From Ardenticatenaceae bacterium (GTDB lineage Bacteria > Chloroflexota > Anaerolineae > Promineifilales > Promineifilaceae), in NCBI GenBank assembly GCA_020634415.1, contig JACKBT010000047.1, forward strand, positions 1-33,281: 33,281 bases of DNA, read 5' to 3'. This document shows, piece after piece, positions 6,857-15,211 of this stretch (the first letter of the stretch is position 1; the number at the start of each line of letters is the position of its first letter). Position numbers and translations under genes: made by a program. The notes below the pieces were generated by a model that was not told the DNA's origin, made no database searches, and saw only the letters and a list, made by a program, of their open reading frames with translations.

Positions 6857-8422
6857 TTACGTGCCATGCACCTTCTCCATACGTCGCTCCCCCGCCATCA
6901 TCAAACCAAGCTCCTCGGTTGTCACCTCATCATTGTTGACAATACCCATAATCTCCCCACCAAATAAAACAATAATCCTATCCGACAGAGCCTTCACCTC
7001 ATCCAAATCTTCCGAGATGAGCAGCGTTGCCAAACCCTCGCTGCGCTGCTGCAAAAGTTGATTGTGAATGTACTCCGTCGCCCCAATATCCACGCCACGT
7101 GTTGGCTGGGCCGCAATCAACACACGCGGCTGCCGCGCCAACTCTCGCGCCAAAATCAGCTTTTGAATATTGCCGCCAGATAGATTTTTGACGGGTGTTT
7201 CTTGTGTCGGTGTTTTGACGCGGAAATCTCTGATGAGCCGTGCCGCATGTTCCGCAATGTATTTGAAGTTGAGGAACTTGGCTCTGCTAAATGGTGGCCG
7301 CACATGATCTTGCAGAATACTATTTTCGGCCACGCTAAAATCCTTCACTACGCCATCGTGCATACGCTCTTCAGGAATGTAGGAAAGGCCAGCGTGGAAC
7401 ATTTGCGATGGGGAGAGGTTGGTAACATCATAACCTTCGAGGAGGATACGGCCGTTTTCCACCATTCTCAACCCCGCAATCGTCCGCGCCAAAGCCCGCT
7501 GCCCATTGCCCGAAACCCCCGCCACCCCCACAATCTCACCACTGCGAACCTCAAAACTGGCATCCTTCAACACCTGCTTCCCATCATCGTTCACCGCCTG
7601 AACATGCTCAAACTGCAATCTTACTTCCCCCAACTCACGCGGCGGGCGCACCCGCTCCAACAGCACCTCCCGCCCCACCATCATGTTCGCCAGATCCTTC
7701 TTCGTCACATCGGCCGTTGGCACCGTCCCCACCACCCGGCCATCACGCAGCACCGTCACCCGATTCGTCAGCGCAAAAATCTCATCCAGCTTATGCGAGA
7801 TAAAGATAAGCGCATGACCATCAGCCGCCATCTGCTTAAAGATGACAAACAAGTCATCCACTTCTTGCGGTGTCAGAACGGCCGTTGGCTCATCCAACAC
7901 CAGCAGCGCCGCTCCCCTATACAAAGCCTTCACAATCTCCACCCGCTGCTGCTGCCCCACTGCCAGCTTCCCCACCACCGCTTGTGGATCAACCTGCAAG
8001 CCATACTTCGCCGCCAACTCCCGAATCCGCGCCGCCACCACATCCAAATCCAAGCGCGGCTCACGCGAAGACTTAAGACCCAAAGCCACATTCTCCGCCA
8101 CCGTCAGATTATCCACCAGCATAAAATGCTGATGAATCATGCCAATGCCATATTTAAGTGAGTCAGTGGGCGAGTGAATGGAGATAGAACGGCCGTTCAG
8201 CACAATCTCCCCCTCATCCGGCTGATACAGACCATACAAAATCTTCATCAGCGTACTCTTACCCGCCCCATTCTCCCCCAGCAGCGCATGAATCTCACCC
8301 GCCTTCACATCAAAATCCACATGATCACTCGCCAGCACACCAGGGAACCGCTTCACAATTCCCCGCATCTCCAGCGACTCAATTCGGGGCAAACCAGAGG
8401 GAAGAAGATTGTTGTCAGCCAT
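6857..8422 (-). CDS. BMP-family nucleoside/nucleobase ABC transporter, double ATPase
   Basis: A 522-aa protein with two ATP-binding cassettes, the energising subunit of a BmpA/NupNOPQ-type uptake system. The first cassette has Walker A GENGAGKST (49-57), signature LAVGQQQRVEI and Walker B LLVLDEPTAVL. The second has a degenerate P-loop, GVSGNGQRAL, typical of this family, and signature LSGGNIQK. The start at 8422 (MADNNLLPSG) is chosen because the upstream 13 codons come from an intergenic palindrome; no ribosome site is visible before it. It is the last gene of the permease-permease-lipoprotein-ATPase set. The second domain carries PTRGVDIGATEYIH, as in sugar and nucleoside importers. Confidence 0.88.
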   Translation of the reverse strand: MADNNLLPSGLPRIESLEMRGIVKRFPGVLASDHVDFDVKAGEIHALLGENGAGKSTLMKILYGLYQPDEGEIVLNGRSISIHSPTDSLKYGIGMIHQHFMLVDNLTVAENVALGLKSSREPRLDLDVVAARIRELAAKYGLQVDPQAVVGKLAVGQQQRVEIVKALYRGAALLVLDEPTAVLTPQEVDDLFVIFKQMAADGHALIFISHKLDEIFALTNRVTVLRDGRVVGTVPTADVTKKDLANMMVGREVLLERVRPPRELGEVRLQFEHVQAVNDDGKQVLKDASFEVRSGEIVGVAGVSGNGQRALARTIAGLRMVENGRILLEGYDVTNLSPSQMFHAGLSYIPEERMHDGVVKDFSVAENSILQDHVRPPFSRAKFLNFKYIAEHAARLIRDFRVKTPTQETPVKNLSGGNIQKLILARELARQPRVLIAAQPTRGVDIGATEYIHNQLLQQRSEGLATLLISEDLDEVKALSDRIIVLFGGEIMGIVNNDEVTTEELGLMMAGERRMEKVHGT

Positions 8423-8435
8423 TTTTGGTAATGAA

Positions 8436-8481
8436 GTAATTGGGTAATTGGGTAATTGCAATTACCCAATTACCCAATTAC
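8436..8481. repeat. Perfect 46-bp palindrome of ATTACCCA octamers
   Basis: Each 23-nt arm contains nearly three tandem copies of an octamer (ATTGGGTA / ATTACCCA). The arms are perfect reverse complements with no loop; the centre is between 8458 and 8459. It fills the gap between the lipoprotein stop codon (8489-8491) and the ATPase start (8422). It could be an intercistronic hairpin that protects the upstream message or tunes the lipoprotein/ATPase ratio. Confidence 0.95.
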
Positions 8482-8488
8482 CACTTAT

Positions 8489-10597
8489 TTATCCACGCGG
8501 CTCCGCCACGATCTCAATACTGCCATCAATAATGCCCTGCTCCGCCGCTTCCGCTGCTTCCACCGCTTCCGCCGGCAGGCTGTCACTATAGATCATCGTC
8601 TGGCCGCCATTCTCCAGCGTCAACTGGAAAACCTCGCCGCCATACGTACCCGATTGATTCATCGTAATCATTGTCAACAGGATGTTTTCCCAATCATACA
8701 GCACCGTCGCCACCACACTATCGGGGCCAACCGGGCTTTGATCAGCCTGCACACCCAACCAGGGCACGCCATTGTCCTGCGCCACCCCAATCGCGCCCAC
8801 CACTTGCTGCGCCGAACCCGTCAGCACATCCGCACCCGCTTGCAGGTGAGTGTTGGCTGCTTCCGCCGCCAACGCCGTGTCCCCAAACGAACCAGTAAAG
8901 GAGATATTCACCTCAATATCCGCATCCGTCGCATGAACACCAGCCACAAAACCATCCACATGCAGCTTGGCATCACCCGCATCCACCGGCCCAACCAGAC
9001 CGATAATGCCTGATTCCGTCAAGTGTGCCGCTAACACCCCACTGACATATCCACCCTGCTCCAGACGTGGTTCATAAGCAAAGACATTGGTAATGCCCTC
9101 ATCCGCGCCCGTGTTAGTGGTTGTACCCCAGGCAAAACTGGTCTCTGGGTAATCCGGCGCAATCTCAAACAAAGATGTGCCATACTGCGCCCCATGTGCA
9201 ATAACCAGATTGTAACCAGCATCAGCATAATCACGGATCGCCGCCGCCGCGTCAGTCACGTTAAACATATTCTCGGTGTAGGCAATCTCAAACATATCCT
9301 CACCGTAATGGGCTTGCAAAGCAACCAGCGAATCATACATAGACTGGCTCCAGGCCAGGTCAGAGATGGTGCTGGGCATGACAATGGCGATACGAATCGG
9401 CTCAATTTCAGGGTAATCCATCATTTCGCCTTCCTCAGCCCCTGCCTCTTCCTCAGCCATCGCTTCGCCCGCGATAGCCGCCATCACATCCATACCACCC
9501 ACAATTTCATCAGAGGCGGTTTGGGCAGCAGCAACAGCATCCGCATCCAGGCCATCCGCAAACGCCATCACCAGACCACCGTTCGCCAGCGTCAGGGCAT
9601 AAGCCGTGCCGCCATATTCACCAGCCTGATTCTTCTTAATAATGTCGCTCAACACACCATCCCAGTTGTAAAGCTGCGAGGCAATCACAATATCGGGAGC
9701 CAGCGAGCTTTGGTCAGATTGTGTTCCCATCCAGGGAACACCCTGATCTTTAGCCACACCAATCGCACCCACCACCTGCTGCGCCGAACCTGTCAGCACA
9801 TCCGCACCCGCCTGGATATGGGTATTGGCCGCCTCAGCCGCCAGAGCTGTGTCACCAAACGAGCCAGTGTAGGAAACGTTGACTTGCACATCAGGCTTGG
9901 CGGCTTTAGCGCCCGCCACAAAGCCATCAATGTACAGCTTGGCATCACCCGCTTCCACTGGCCCCACCACGCCAATAACACCAGAGGAAGACAGGTTCGC
10001 GGCCAAGACACCATTCACATAACCGCCTTCTTCGGCACGGGCTTCATAGGCAAAGACGTTGGTCAAGCCCTGTTCTGTGCCAATATCGGTGGCTGTGCCC
10101 CAGGCAAACGTGGTCTCGGGGAAATCGGGGGCGATTTCAAACATGGACGTGCCGTACTGCGTACCGTGTGCGATCACAATATCGTAACCATCAGCGGCAT
10201 AGTCGCGCAGGGCAGCGGCCGCATCGGTGACATTGAACATATTTTCCGTGTAGGCGATTTCCATCACCTCTTCGCCGCCTGCTTCCGCTTGCAAGCGCAG
10301 CAGGGAGTCATAAATAGCCTGGCTCCAGGCCAGATCGGAGATGGTGCTGGGCATCACGACAGCGATGCGAATGCTTTCAATACCTTCGACATCGGCTTCG
10401 GCAGCCACTTCTGCTTGCACCACTTCTTCTTCTTCGGCCGGTGCCGGTTCCTCACCTTCTTCTGTGTCAGCTTCGGCAGGGGCTTCGGTGGCTTGCGGAG
10501 CAGGCTCGTCGGTTTCGGTTTCACCCCCACCGCCACAGCTCACCAAAAGCAAGCCTAATATCAACATCATAACCAGTAAAAACCATCTTTTCTTCAT
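8489..10597 (-). CDS. BMP-family substrate-binding lipoprotein with two tandem binding domains
   Basis: A 702-aa secreted lipoprotein with lipobox LLLVSC (C21), an acidic Ala/Glu/Pro-rich tether (about 22-75), then two BMP (basic membrane protein) periplasmic-binding domains at about 76-370 and 400-695. The domains are close copies: both contain VMPSTISDLAWSQ, EIAYTENMFNVTDAAAA, TGSFGDTALAAEAANTH, and QAGADVLTGSAQQVVGAIGV. Single-domain BMP proteins are about 330-380 aa, so this is an internal duplication joined by an acidic linker. Family members bind nucleosides and related compounds. AGGAGAAG precedes the ATG at 10597; an apparent extension upstream is repeat DNA. It lies between the permease and ATPase genes. 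The gene contains no ACGGCCGT octamer despite its length. Confidence 0.9.
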   Translation of the reverse strand: MKKRWFLLVMMLILGLLLVSCGGGGETETDEPAPQATEAPAEADTEEGEEPAPAEEEEVVQAEVAAEADVEGIESIRIAVVMPSTISDLAWSQAIYDSLLRLQAEAGGEEVMEIAYTENMFNVTDAAAALRDYAADGYDIVIAHGTQYGTSMFEIAPDFPETTFAWGTATDIGTEQGLTNVFAYEARAEEGGYVNGVLAANLSSSGVIGVVGPVEAGDAKLYIDGFVAGAKAAKPDVQVNVSYTGSFGDTALAAEAANTHIQAGADVLTGSAQQVVGAIGVAKDQGVPWMGTQSDQSSLAPDIVIASQLYNWDGVLSDIIKKNQAGEYGGTAYALTLANGGLVMAFADGLDADAVAAAQTASDEIVGGMDVMAAIAGEAMAEEEAGAEEGEMMDYPEIEPIRIAIVMPSTISDLAWSQSMYDSLVALQAHYGEDMFEIAYTENMFNVTDAAAAIRDYADAGYNLVIAHGAQYGTSLFEIAPDYPETSFAWGTTTNTGADEGITNVFAYEPRLEQGGYVSGVLAAHLTESGIIGLVGPVDAGDAKLHVDGFVAGVHATDADIEVNISFTGSFGDTALAAEAANTHLQAGADVLTGSAQQVVGAIGVAQDNGVPWLGVQADQSPVGPDSVVATVLYDWENILLTMITMNQSGTYGGEVFQLTLENGGQTMIYSDSLPAEAVEAAEAAEQGIIDGSIEIVAEPRG

Positions 10598-10623
10598 GTT
10601 CTTCTCCTTAATATTTCTTGAAT

Positions 10624-10705
10624 TGTCATTCCGAGGTCTTCCGAGGAATCTCAACAGACTGGCTGGTTCGTCGGGGTTCCTCACCCAAGACGGTTCGGGA
10701 TGACA
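10624..10705. repeat. Inverted repeat of the TCATTCCGAGG type
   Basis: TGTCATTCCGA (10624-10634) and TCGGGATGACA (10695-10705) pair over 10 of 11 positions, with GAGGTCTTCCGAGGAATC just inside. It lies in the 167-bp gap between the second permease and the lipoprotein. Similar GTCATTCCGAGG-AATCTC elements recur in many bacterial intergenic regions. It may mark a processing or attenuation point that raises binding-protein expression, as is usual in ABC operons. Confidence 0.6.
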
Positions 10706-10764
10706 TTTGAGTTATCGAGTTGTTTTCTTAAAGTCTTGTGATAAGCAAACTCCTCGCATAGCTG

Positions 10765-11712
10765 CTAATTCTCACCTCTGGTAAACGGCCGTGTCAACGC
10801 CGCTGGTTGCAAAGAACGACGAAACGGCAGGGCCAACGCAATAATCGTCAACAAATAGGGCAGCATCACCGCCACATCAGAGGGGATGTTCAAATCCAAA
10901 ACCTGCACCCACAATTGCAGTGCATTCACCGTGCTAAAAAGTAAGGCACCCAACAGCACTCCGCCAGGCCGCCAACTGCCAAAATAGACAAGGGCCACCG
11001 CAATAAAACCCATGCCATTGGTCATATTCTCTTGAAAGATGTTGAGCAGCGAAATGGAGAGAGAGGCACCCGCCAGACCAGCCAAAACGCCGCCCAGGGT
11101 AACGGCCGTATACCGCACCCGCGCCACACTAATCCCCAACGAATCAGCCGCCTCCGGGTTCTGCCCCACCGCCCGCACATTCAGCCCAAACGTCGTGCGA
11201 TTCAACACCCACCAGGCTATCGGCACCAGCAGATAGGCCCCATACGTCATCAAACTATGGCTAAAAAAAACCTCGCCCAAGACAGGCACATCGGCCAAAC
11301 AAAAACTGCCCCAACAAAATTTCAGCTCGGAAAAGCCCTTCACGCCCTCCACCGTCCCCAACATCGTTTTGAACAGCAGACTCGACGCGCCCAGGCCAAA
11401 CATAAAGAGGCCAATGCCGCTAATACCCTGCTCGGCCTGATAGGTGATGCTGACCACGCACAAAATCAGGCCCATTAAGGCCCCAATCAGCATCGCCGCC
11501 AGCAAACCCAAAACAGGGCTGCCTGTCTGGAAAACTGTATAGAAGCTAAAGAAGGCCCCCATGAGCATGATGCCATCTACACCCAAATTCAACACACCCG
11601 ACCGCTGCGAAAAGGTCTCGCCGATGGCCGCGTACAGATACGGTGTCGCCAGACGGATGCCAGAGTGCAAAATCCCCAAGATAATGGCCGCAATGGTTAA
11701 ATTCTCGTTCAT
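10765..11712 (-). CDS. BMP-family ABC transporter permease (second)
   Basis: A 315-aa integral membrane protein with about eight to ten predicted helices, related to the NupQ/YufQ permeases. Family features include the N-terminal ATPYLYAAIGETFSQRSGVLNLGVDGIMLMGAF segment and the NRTTFGLNVRAVGQNPEAADSLGISV cytoplasmic loop that contacts the ATPase, followed by a GVLAGLAGASLS helix. Its ATG overlaps the stop of the preceding permease gene by 4 nt, so the two are translationally coupled and likely made in equal amounts as a heterodimer. It imports the ligand delivered by the double-domain lipoprotein. Confidence 0.88.
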   Translation of the reverse strand: MNENLTIAAIILGILHSGIRLATPYLYAAIGETFSQRSGVLNLGVDGIMLMGAFFSFYTVFQTGSPVLGLLAAMLIGALMGLILCVVSITYQAEQGISGIGLFMFGLGASSLLFKTMLGTVEGVKGFSELKFCWGSFCLADVPVLGEVFFSHSLMTYGAYLLVPIAWWVLNRTTFGLNVRAVGQNPEAADSLGISVARVRYTAVTLGGVLAGLAGASLSISLLNIFQENMTNGMGFIAVALVYFGSWRPGGVLLGALLFSTVNALQLWVQVLDLNIPSDVAVMLPYLLTIIALALPFRRSLQPAALTRPFTRGEN

Positions 11713-12917
11713 GCGCTGGCCTCCGCCGTGGGTGTTGAATCGGCCGTTTCCGCCGCCACCGCCATAGCCACCCGCCGATTGGCCCGCTTCTTCACAAAAT
11801 AGTCAGTGGTAATCACAAACAGCACCACCAACCCCAAAATCGCCGTAATCAACACCTGTGGAATCTGCATGGCCCGCTGCATCTTATCGCCACCAACCAG
11901 CAGACCGCCAAACAATATGCTGGAGGGAATGATGCCCAGCGGGTGCAATTTACCAAACAGCGCGGCCACAATGCCCGAGAAGCCGTACCCTGCGGAAACG
12001 GCCGTTGGCTCAAACATACGATGATGCAAACCCAAAATCTCCACCGCCCCCGCCAGACCCGCAAACATACCGCTCAAAGCCATCGAAAGCACCATCGTCC
12101 GCTGCACCTGCATCCCCGCATAACGTGAGGCATGGGGATTCAGCCCCACCGCCCGAATCTGATACCCAATAGTCGTCCGCCACAAAAAAATGTAGACCAA
12201 AAACGCCATAATCACCGCAAAAATCAGCCCACTGTGCAGGCGCGATGGCTCCACCAAAACCCCATACAACTCCGCCACATAGCCCTGCAGCCCCAACTCC
12301 TCCGCCGATTTCGTCAACCCCAACATCTGCGCCAAATCCGTAAAACGCGGCATATCCACCACCCGCGGCAGCCGTGCCGAATGGGGAATATTCGTCCCCG
12401 CCGCCAACTCCGCCGGATCAATCATCGGGCCGCGCAGCAGATAAAAGGCAACCTGAATAGCAATCTGATTCATCATAATCGTGCTGAGAATCTCATTCAC
12501 CCCCAACCGTGCTTTCAAAAAACCAGGAACCGCCCCCCAGATCGCCCCCATCAAAGCTCCACCCAACAGCCCTAAAACAATGCCCGTCGCCCCTGGTAGT
12601 TGCTCGCCCAACTGAACACCCAAATAAGTTGTCAGCAGCGCCCCCACAATCAACTGCCCCTCGCCGCCAATATTGATCACCCCGCCACGAAAGGCAATGG
12701 CAATGCCCAACCCCACCAACATCAACGGAATGGCTTTCACCAACGTGTCCGACAAACCATTCTTACTGCCAAATGCCCCCACAACCATTTCCTGGTAGGC
12801 TTCTAAGGGGTTCACACCTTGCAGCAGAAGAATAATCGCCCCCACCAAAAAAGCCGCCAAAATTGCCACCAGAGGCAGCAAAGCGTCCCACACTCGCTCT
12901 AATCTCACTCTTCCCAA
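11709..12917 (-). CDS. BMP-family ABC transporter permease (first)
   Basis: A 402-aa integral membrane protein related to NupP/YufP permeases. It shows LVGLGIAIAFRGGVINIGGEGQLIVGAL near the N-terminus, LGVNEILSTIMMNQIA in the middle, and the ATPase-contact loop RTTIGYQIRAVGLNPHASRYAGM. The start is a TTG at 12917, supported by a strong AGGAGG five bases upstream; a GTG three codons later is less well placed. The hydrophilic C-terminus (AMAVAAETADSTPTAEASA) is unusual but short. It is the first transporter gene, 43 nt after the NpdG-like gene. Confidence 0.88.
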   Translation of the reverse strand: MGRVRLERVWDALLPLVAILAAFLVGAIILLLQGVNPLEAYQEMVVGAFGSKNGLSDTLVKAIPLMLVGLGIAIAFRGGVINIGGEGQLIVGALLTTYLGVQLGEQLPGATGIVLGLLGGALMGAIWGAVPGFLKARLGVNEILSTIMMNQIAIQVAFYLLRGPMIDPAELAAGTNIPHSARLPRVVDMPRFTDLAQMLGLTKSAEELGLQGYVAELYGVLVEPSRLHSGLIFAVIMAFLVYIFLWRTTIGYQIRAVGLNPHASRYAGMQVQRTMVLSMALSGMFAGLAGAVEILGLHHRMFEPTAVSAGYGFSGIVAALFGKLHPLGIIPSSILFGGLLVGGDKMQRAMQIPQVLITAILGLVVLFVITTDYFVKKRANRRVAMAVAAETADSTPTAEASA

Positions 12918-12936
12918 ATCTTCCTCCTGCCACCGA

Positions 12937-12963
12937 TAGAGACGCTGCCTTACAACGTCTCTA
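12937..12963. repeat. TAGAGACG inverted repeat overlapping a stop codon
   Basis: TAGAGACG (12937-12944) and CGTCTCTA (12956-12963) pair perfectly with an 11-nt loop. The right arm contains the stop codon of the NpdG-like gene (12961-12963). The sequence resembles the widespread GTAGAGACGTTGC-type bacterial dispersed repeat. Confidence 0.75.
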
Positions 12964-13617
12964 CGAATTATTCAATCCCGTAATACGGATGCCAGCATCC
13001 TTTACTTTCTGATTGATGTTGATAAAAATCAGCAGCGAAGTCAGCCCTTCTACCACGCTGGCATTTTGCAAAGCGCCAGCATTCACACCGCGCATACCGG
13101 CCTCATGCGCCAACTGCATGGCTACGGCCTTATCGGCCGCTTTCGCGCCACACACCAACACATCACAATCCATCTGGTGGTCCAAATCCAGCAAATGGTG
13201 CGCCCCAATATTCTGGAACGCCGCCACCACCCGCACCTCATCGCCCAACTGCTGCTGTGCCTCTTCCGCCGCCGACAGGCCGCTTTCGAGGCGATAGGCC
13301 TGGGTCTTTTTCTCGCCGGTGGGGGCGACAACGGTGATGAGTAGTTTGCCAGCTAACTGCTGTTTGACCGATTCGAGGGTTGGAGCCTGGGCGGAGTAAG
13401 GGACGGCTAATACAGCAATGTCGGCTTGGGCAACGGCCGTTACATTATCCATCCCCCCAATCTTAAAATCCGGCTGCCGAGCCAACAACTCCGCCGCCAC
13501 CTGCTCCCCCTTCTCCGCCTGGCGCGAGCCAATCAACACCTCATGCCCCGCCGCCGCCCAGCGAAACCCCAAACCACTGCCTTCCGGCCCCGTACCACCA
13601 ATAATTGCTATCTTCAT
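12961..13617 (-). CDS. npdG: NADPH-dependent F420 reductase-like protein (F420H2:NADP oxidoreductase)
   Basis: A 218-aa protein of the NpdG family, which moves hydride between coenzyme F420 and NADP. The Rossmann nucleotide-binding segment is MKIAIIGGTGPEGSGLGFRW, with IGSR at 29-32 as the NADP-phosphate contact. DIAVLAVPYSAQAP, VVAPTGEKK, VVAAFQNIGAHHLLD and DVLVCGAKAADKA match family positions. Length is normal. The last residues and the TAG stop lie in an inverted repeat. It sits between the PLP enzyme and the transporter, all in one direction. A simple reading is that reductant from purine oxidation enters an F420 pool, but a housekeeping role is equally possible. Confidence 0.82.
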   Translation of the reverse strand: MKIAIIGGTGPEGSGLGFRWAAAGHEVLIGSRQAEKGEQVAAELLARQPDFKIGGMDNVTAVAQADIAVLAVPYSAQAPTLESVKQQLAGKLLITVVAPTGEKKTQAYRLESGLSAAEEAQQQLGDEVRVVAAFQNIGAHHLLDLDHQMDCDVLVCGAKAADKAVAMQLAHEAGMRGVNAGALQNASVVEGLTSLLIFININQKVKDAGIRITGLNNS

Positions 13618-13636
13618 AAAACATCTTCAAGAGACC

Positions 13637-13702
13637 AGAGATTGGAGACGAGAAATTAACCAGTCTCCAGTCTCTAATCCCTAATCTCCAACTTCCAATC
13701 CC
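13637..13702. repeat. Heptamer (STRR-like) array overlapping the 3' end of the PLP enzyme gene
   Basis: Positions 13661-13702 read as six successive heptamers: CAGTCTC, CAGTCTC, TAATCCC, TAATCTC, CAACTTC, CAATCCC. AGAGATTGGAGAC at 13637-13649 pairs with 13663-13675 over 12 of 13 positions. The stop codon of the PLP enzyme (13681-13683) is inside the array, so its final residues (GLEVGD) are repeat-encoded. Confidence 0.8.
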
Positions 13703-15153
13703 ACCCGCTCATTAAACTCTTCAATCAACCGGTCAATCTCCGTCACATGACCAGGAATAGATTCCCAATAATCATCGTCATACCACTGCGCCTGGATTTC
13801 GTCATAGGTTTTGCCCTGCTGCTCGACCCAGGTGTAATACTTGAGATTGTGAATGCGTTTACGGCCGTTATAAGTCAGCTCCTCCACATAATCCACACCC
13901 TGCCCCAACAAAAAGCGGTGATACACACCCGCCGCATCCAAACTCGTAAACTGGCCCTCCGCCTCATCCAACTCCTGCAAACGGCTCTGGTACATCTCCA
14001 TCGAATCCGTCGCCACCGTCAGCAACACATCCCGTTCACCCATTTCATAATACTTCGCCATCTTAATCGCCGACAACAGATTGGCACAGCCCGAAATACC
14101 CAACAGATCGAGCCTCTCCACAAAATCAGCCGCAACCCCCTGGCTCACCAGGTACTCCTGCCCCGCCGCCTCATTAAACAGCCGAATCAGGCCCATCGTC
14201 GCCGCATCATCAATGCCAATCACCATATCCGTATTCTTCACATTATGCACCCAGGGCACATGCTTATCCCCAATCCCCTCAATCCGGTGCGCCCCAAAGC
14301 CATTATTCAGCAGCGTCGGACATTGCAAAGCCTCACTCGCCGCAATCTTGCTCAACGGATACAACTTCTTCAAATAATCACCACAAGCAATCGTCCCCGC
14401 CGACCCCGTCGTCAGCGCCACCCCCCGATACCTATCCTGCGGCCCCATCACCTGCGCCAGAACCTCAGCCATCGCCGGCCCCGTCACCTCGTGATGCCAC
14501 AAATAATTACCCATCTCATCAAACTGATTAAAGATGATCAAATCCTGCCCCGAATTACGCAGCTCCCAACACTTATCAAAAATCTCTTTGACATTGCTCT
14601 CCGACCCAGGCGTCTTAATCGTCTCGCCCGCAACCTGCGCCAGCCAGGCAAACCGCTCCTGGCTCATCCCCTCCGGCAAAATGGCAATCGAATCACAGGC
14701 CAACAGATTGCTGTCATACGCCCCACCGCGGCAATAATTGCCCGTCGAAGGCCACACCGCCTTCTGCGTCGTGGGGTCAAACTGCCCCGTCACCAGACGC
14801 GGCGCCAGACAGCCAAAAGCTGCCCCCACCTTATGCGCCCCCGTCGGGAACCATTTGCCCAGCAAAATGACAATCCGCGCCGAAACACCCGTTAGCTCTG
14901 GAGGAAATTCCAAATAATTGACACCACCAAAACCACCGCCATGCGCCGTCGGCTCATTGTGCCAGCTAATACGGAACAGATTACGCGGATTCAAATCCCA
15001 CAGCCCAATTCCCGCCAAATCCTGCTTCACCGTTTCCGGTATCAAGCCCGGATTACGCATCTGCTTAAAAGTGGGAATCACAATATTGCGCTCACGCGCT
15101 CGCTGCACAGCCCGTGTCAGGGCTTCTTCATTTCGAGTTGTTAAATCAATCAT
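13681..15153 (-). CDS. Fold-type II PLP-dependent enzyme in the YgeX position
   Basis: A 490-aa PLP enzyme of the tryptophan synthase beta / threonine synthase / cysteine synthase fold. The likely Schiff-base lysine is K108 in FPTGAHKVGAAF, the substrate loop is PSTGNYCRGG (135-144), and the phosphate-binding glycine loop is TTGSAGTIACGDY. It is longer than cysteine synthases (about 310 aa) and the diaminopropionate ammonia-lyase YgeX (about 400 aa), with an extra C-terminal region rich in Tyr and Trp. It lies next to YgeW- and YgeY-type genes where YgeX is found in E. coli, so it may split an amino-acid-like product of purine ring breakdown. That role is inference. A perfect 19-bp hairpin ends 9 nt before the ATG and no Shine-Dalgarno is visible. 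Confidence 0.78.
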   Translation of the reverse strand: MIDLTTRNEEALTRAVQRARERNIVIPTFKQMRNPGLIPETVKQDLAGIGLWDLNPRNLFRISWHNEPTAHGGGFGGVNYLEFPPELTGVSARIVILLGKWFPTGAHKVGAAFGCLAPRLVTGQFDPTTQKAVWPSTGNYCRGGAYDSNLLACDSIAILPEGMSQERFAWLAQVAGETIKTPGSESNVKEIFDKCWELRNSGQDLIIFNQFDEMGNYLWHHEVTGPAMAEVLAQVMGPQDRYRGVALTTGSAGTIACGDYLKKLYPLSKIAASEALQCPTLLNNGFGAHRIEGIGDKHVPWVHNVKNTDMVIGIDDAATMGLIRLFNEAAGQEYLVSQGVAADFVERLDLLGISGCANLLSAIKMAKYYEMGERDVLLTVATDSMEMYQSRLQELDEAEGQFTSLDAAGVYHRFLLGQGVDYVEELTYNGRKRIHNLKYYTWVEQQGKTYDEIQAQWYDDDYWESIPGHVTEIDRLIEEFNERVGLEVGD

Positions 15154-15162
15154 GGGATAAAA

Positions 15163-15204
15163 CGTAAAACGTACAACGTAAGCAATTACGTTGTACGTTT
15201 TACG
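15163..15204. repeat. Perfect 19-bp hairpin between the ygeW-like and PLP enzyme genes
   Basis: The arm at 15163-15181 (CGTAAAACGTACAACGTAA) is perfectly complementary to 15186-15204, with a 4-nt loop. It occupies most of the 58-nt gap, 7 nt after the ygeW-like stop codon and 9 nt before the PLP enzyme ATG. Confidence 0.95.
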
Positions 15205-15211
15205 CTATATA

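Noticed and set aside
8436..8481. CRISPR-like array
   Set aside because: The octamers are contiguous without spacers and form one palindrome; no cas genes are present.
9194..10558. 454-codon open frame on the plus strand, antisense to the double BMP lipoprotein
   Set aside because: It mirrors the internal duplication of the real gene and has no signal peptide or known motif; the minus-strand frame has a lipobox, ribosome site and family motifs.
10598..10684. N-terminal extension of the BMP lipoprotein (MRNPDEPASLLRFLGRPRND)
   Set aside because: It is translated intergenic repeat DNA; the start at 10597 has a ribosome site and is followed by a proper lipoprotein signal.
13747..14895. Long plus-strand frame across the PLP enzyme gene
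   Set aside because: Composition is Arg/His/Ile-rich antisense shadow; PLP motifs lie in the minus frame.
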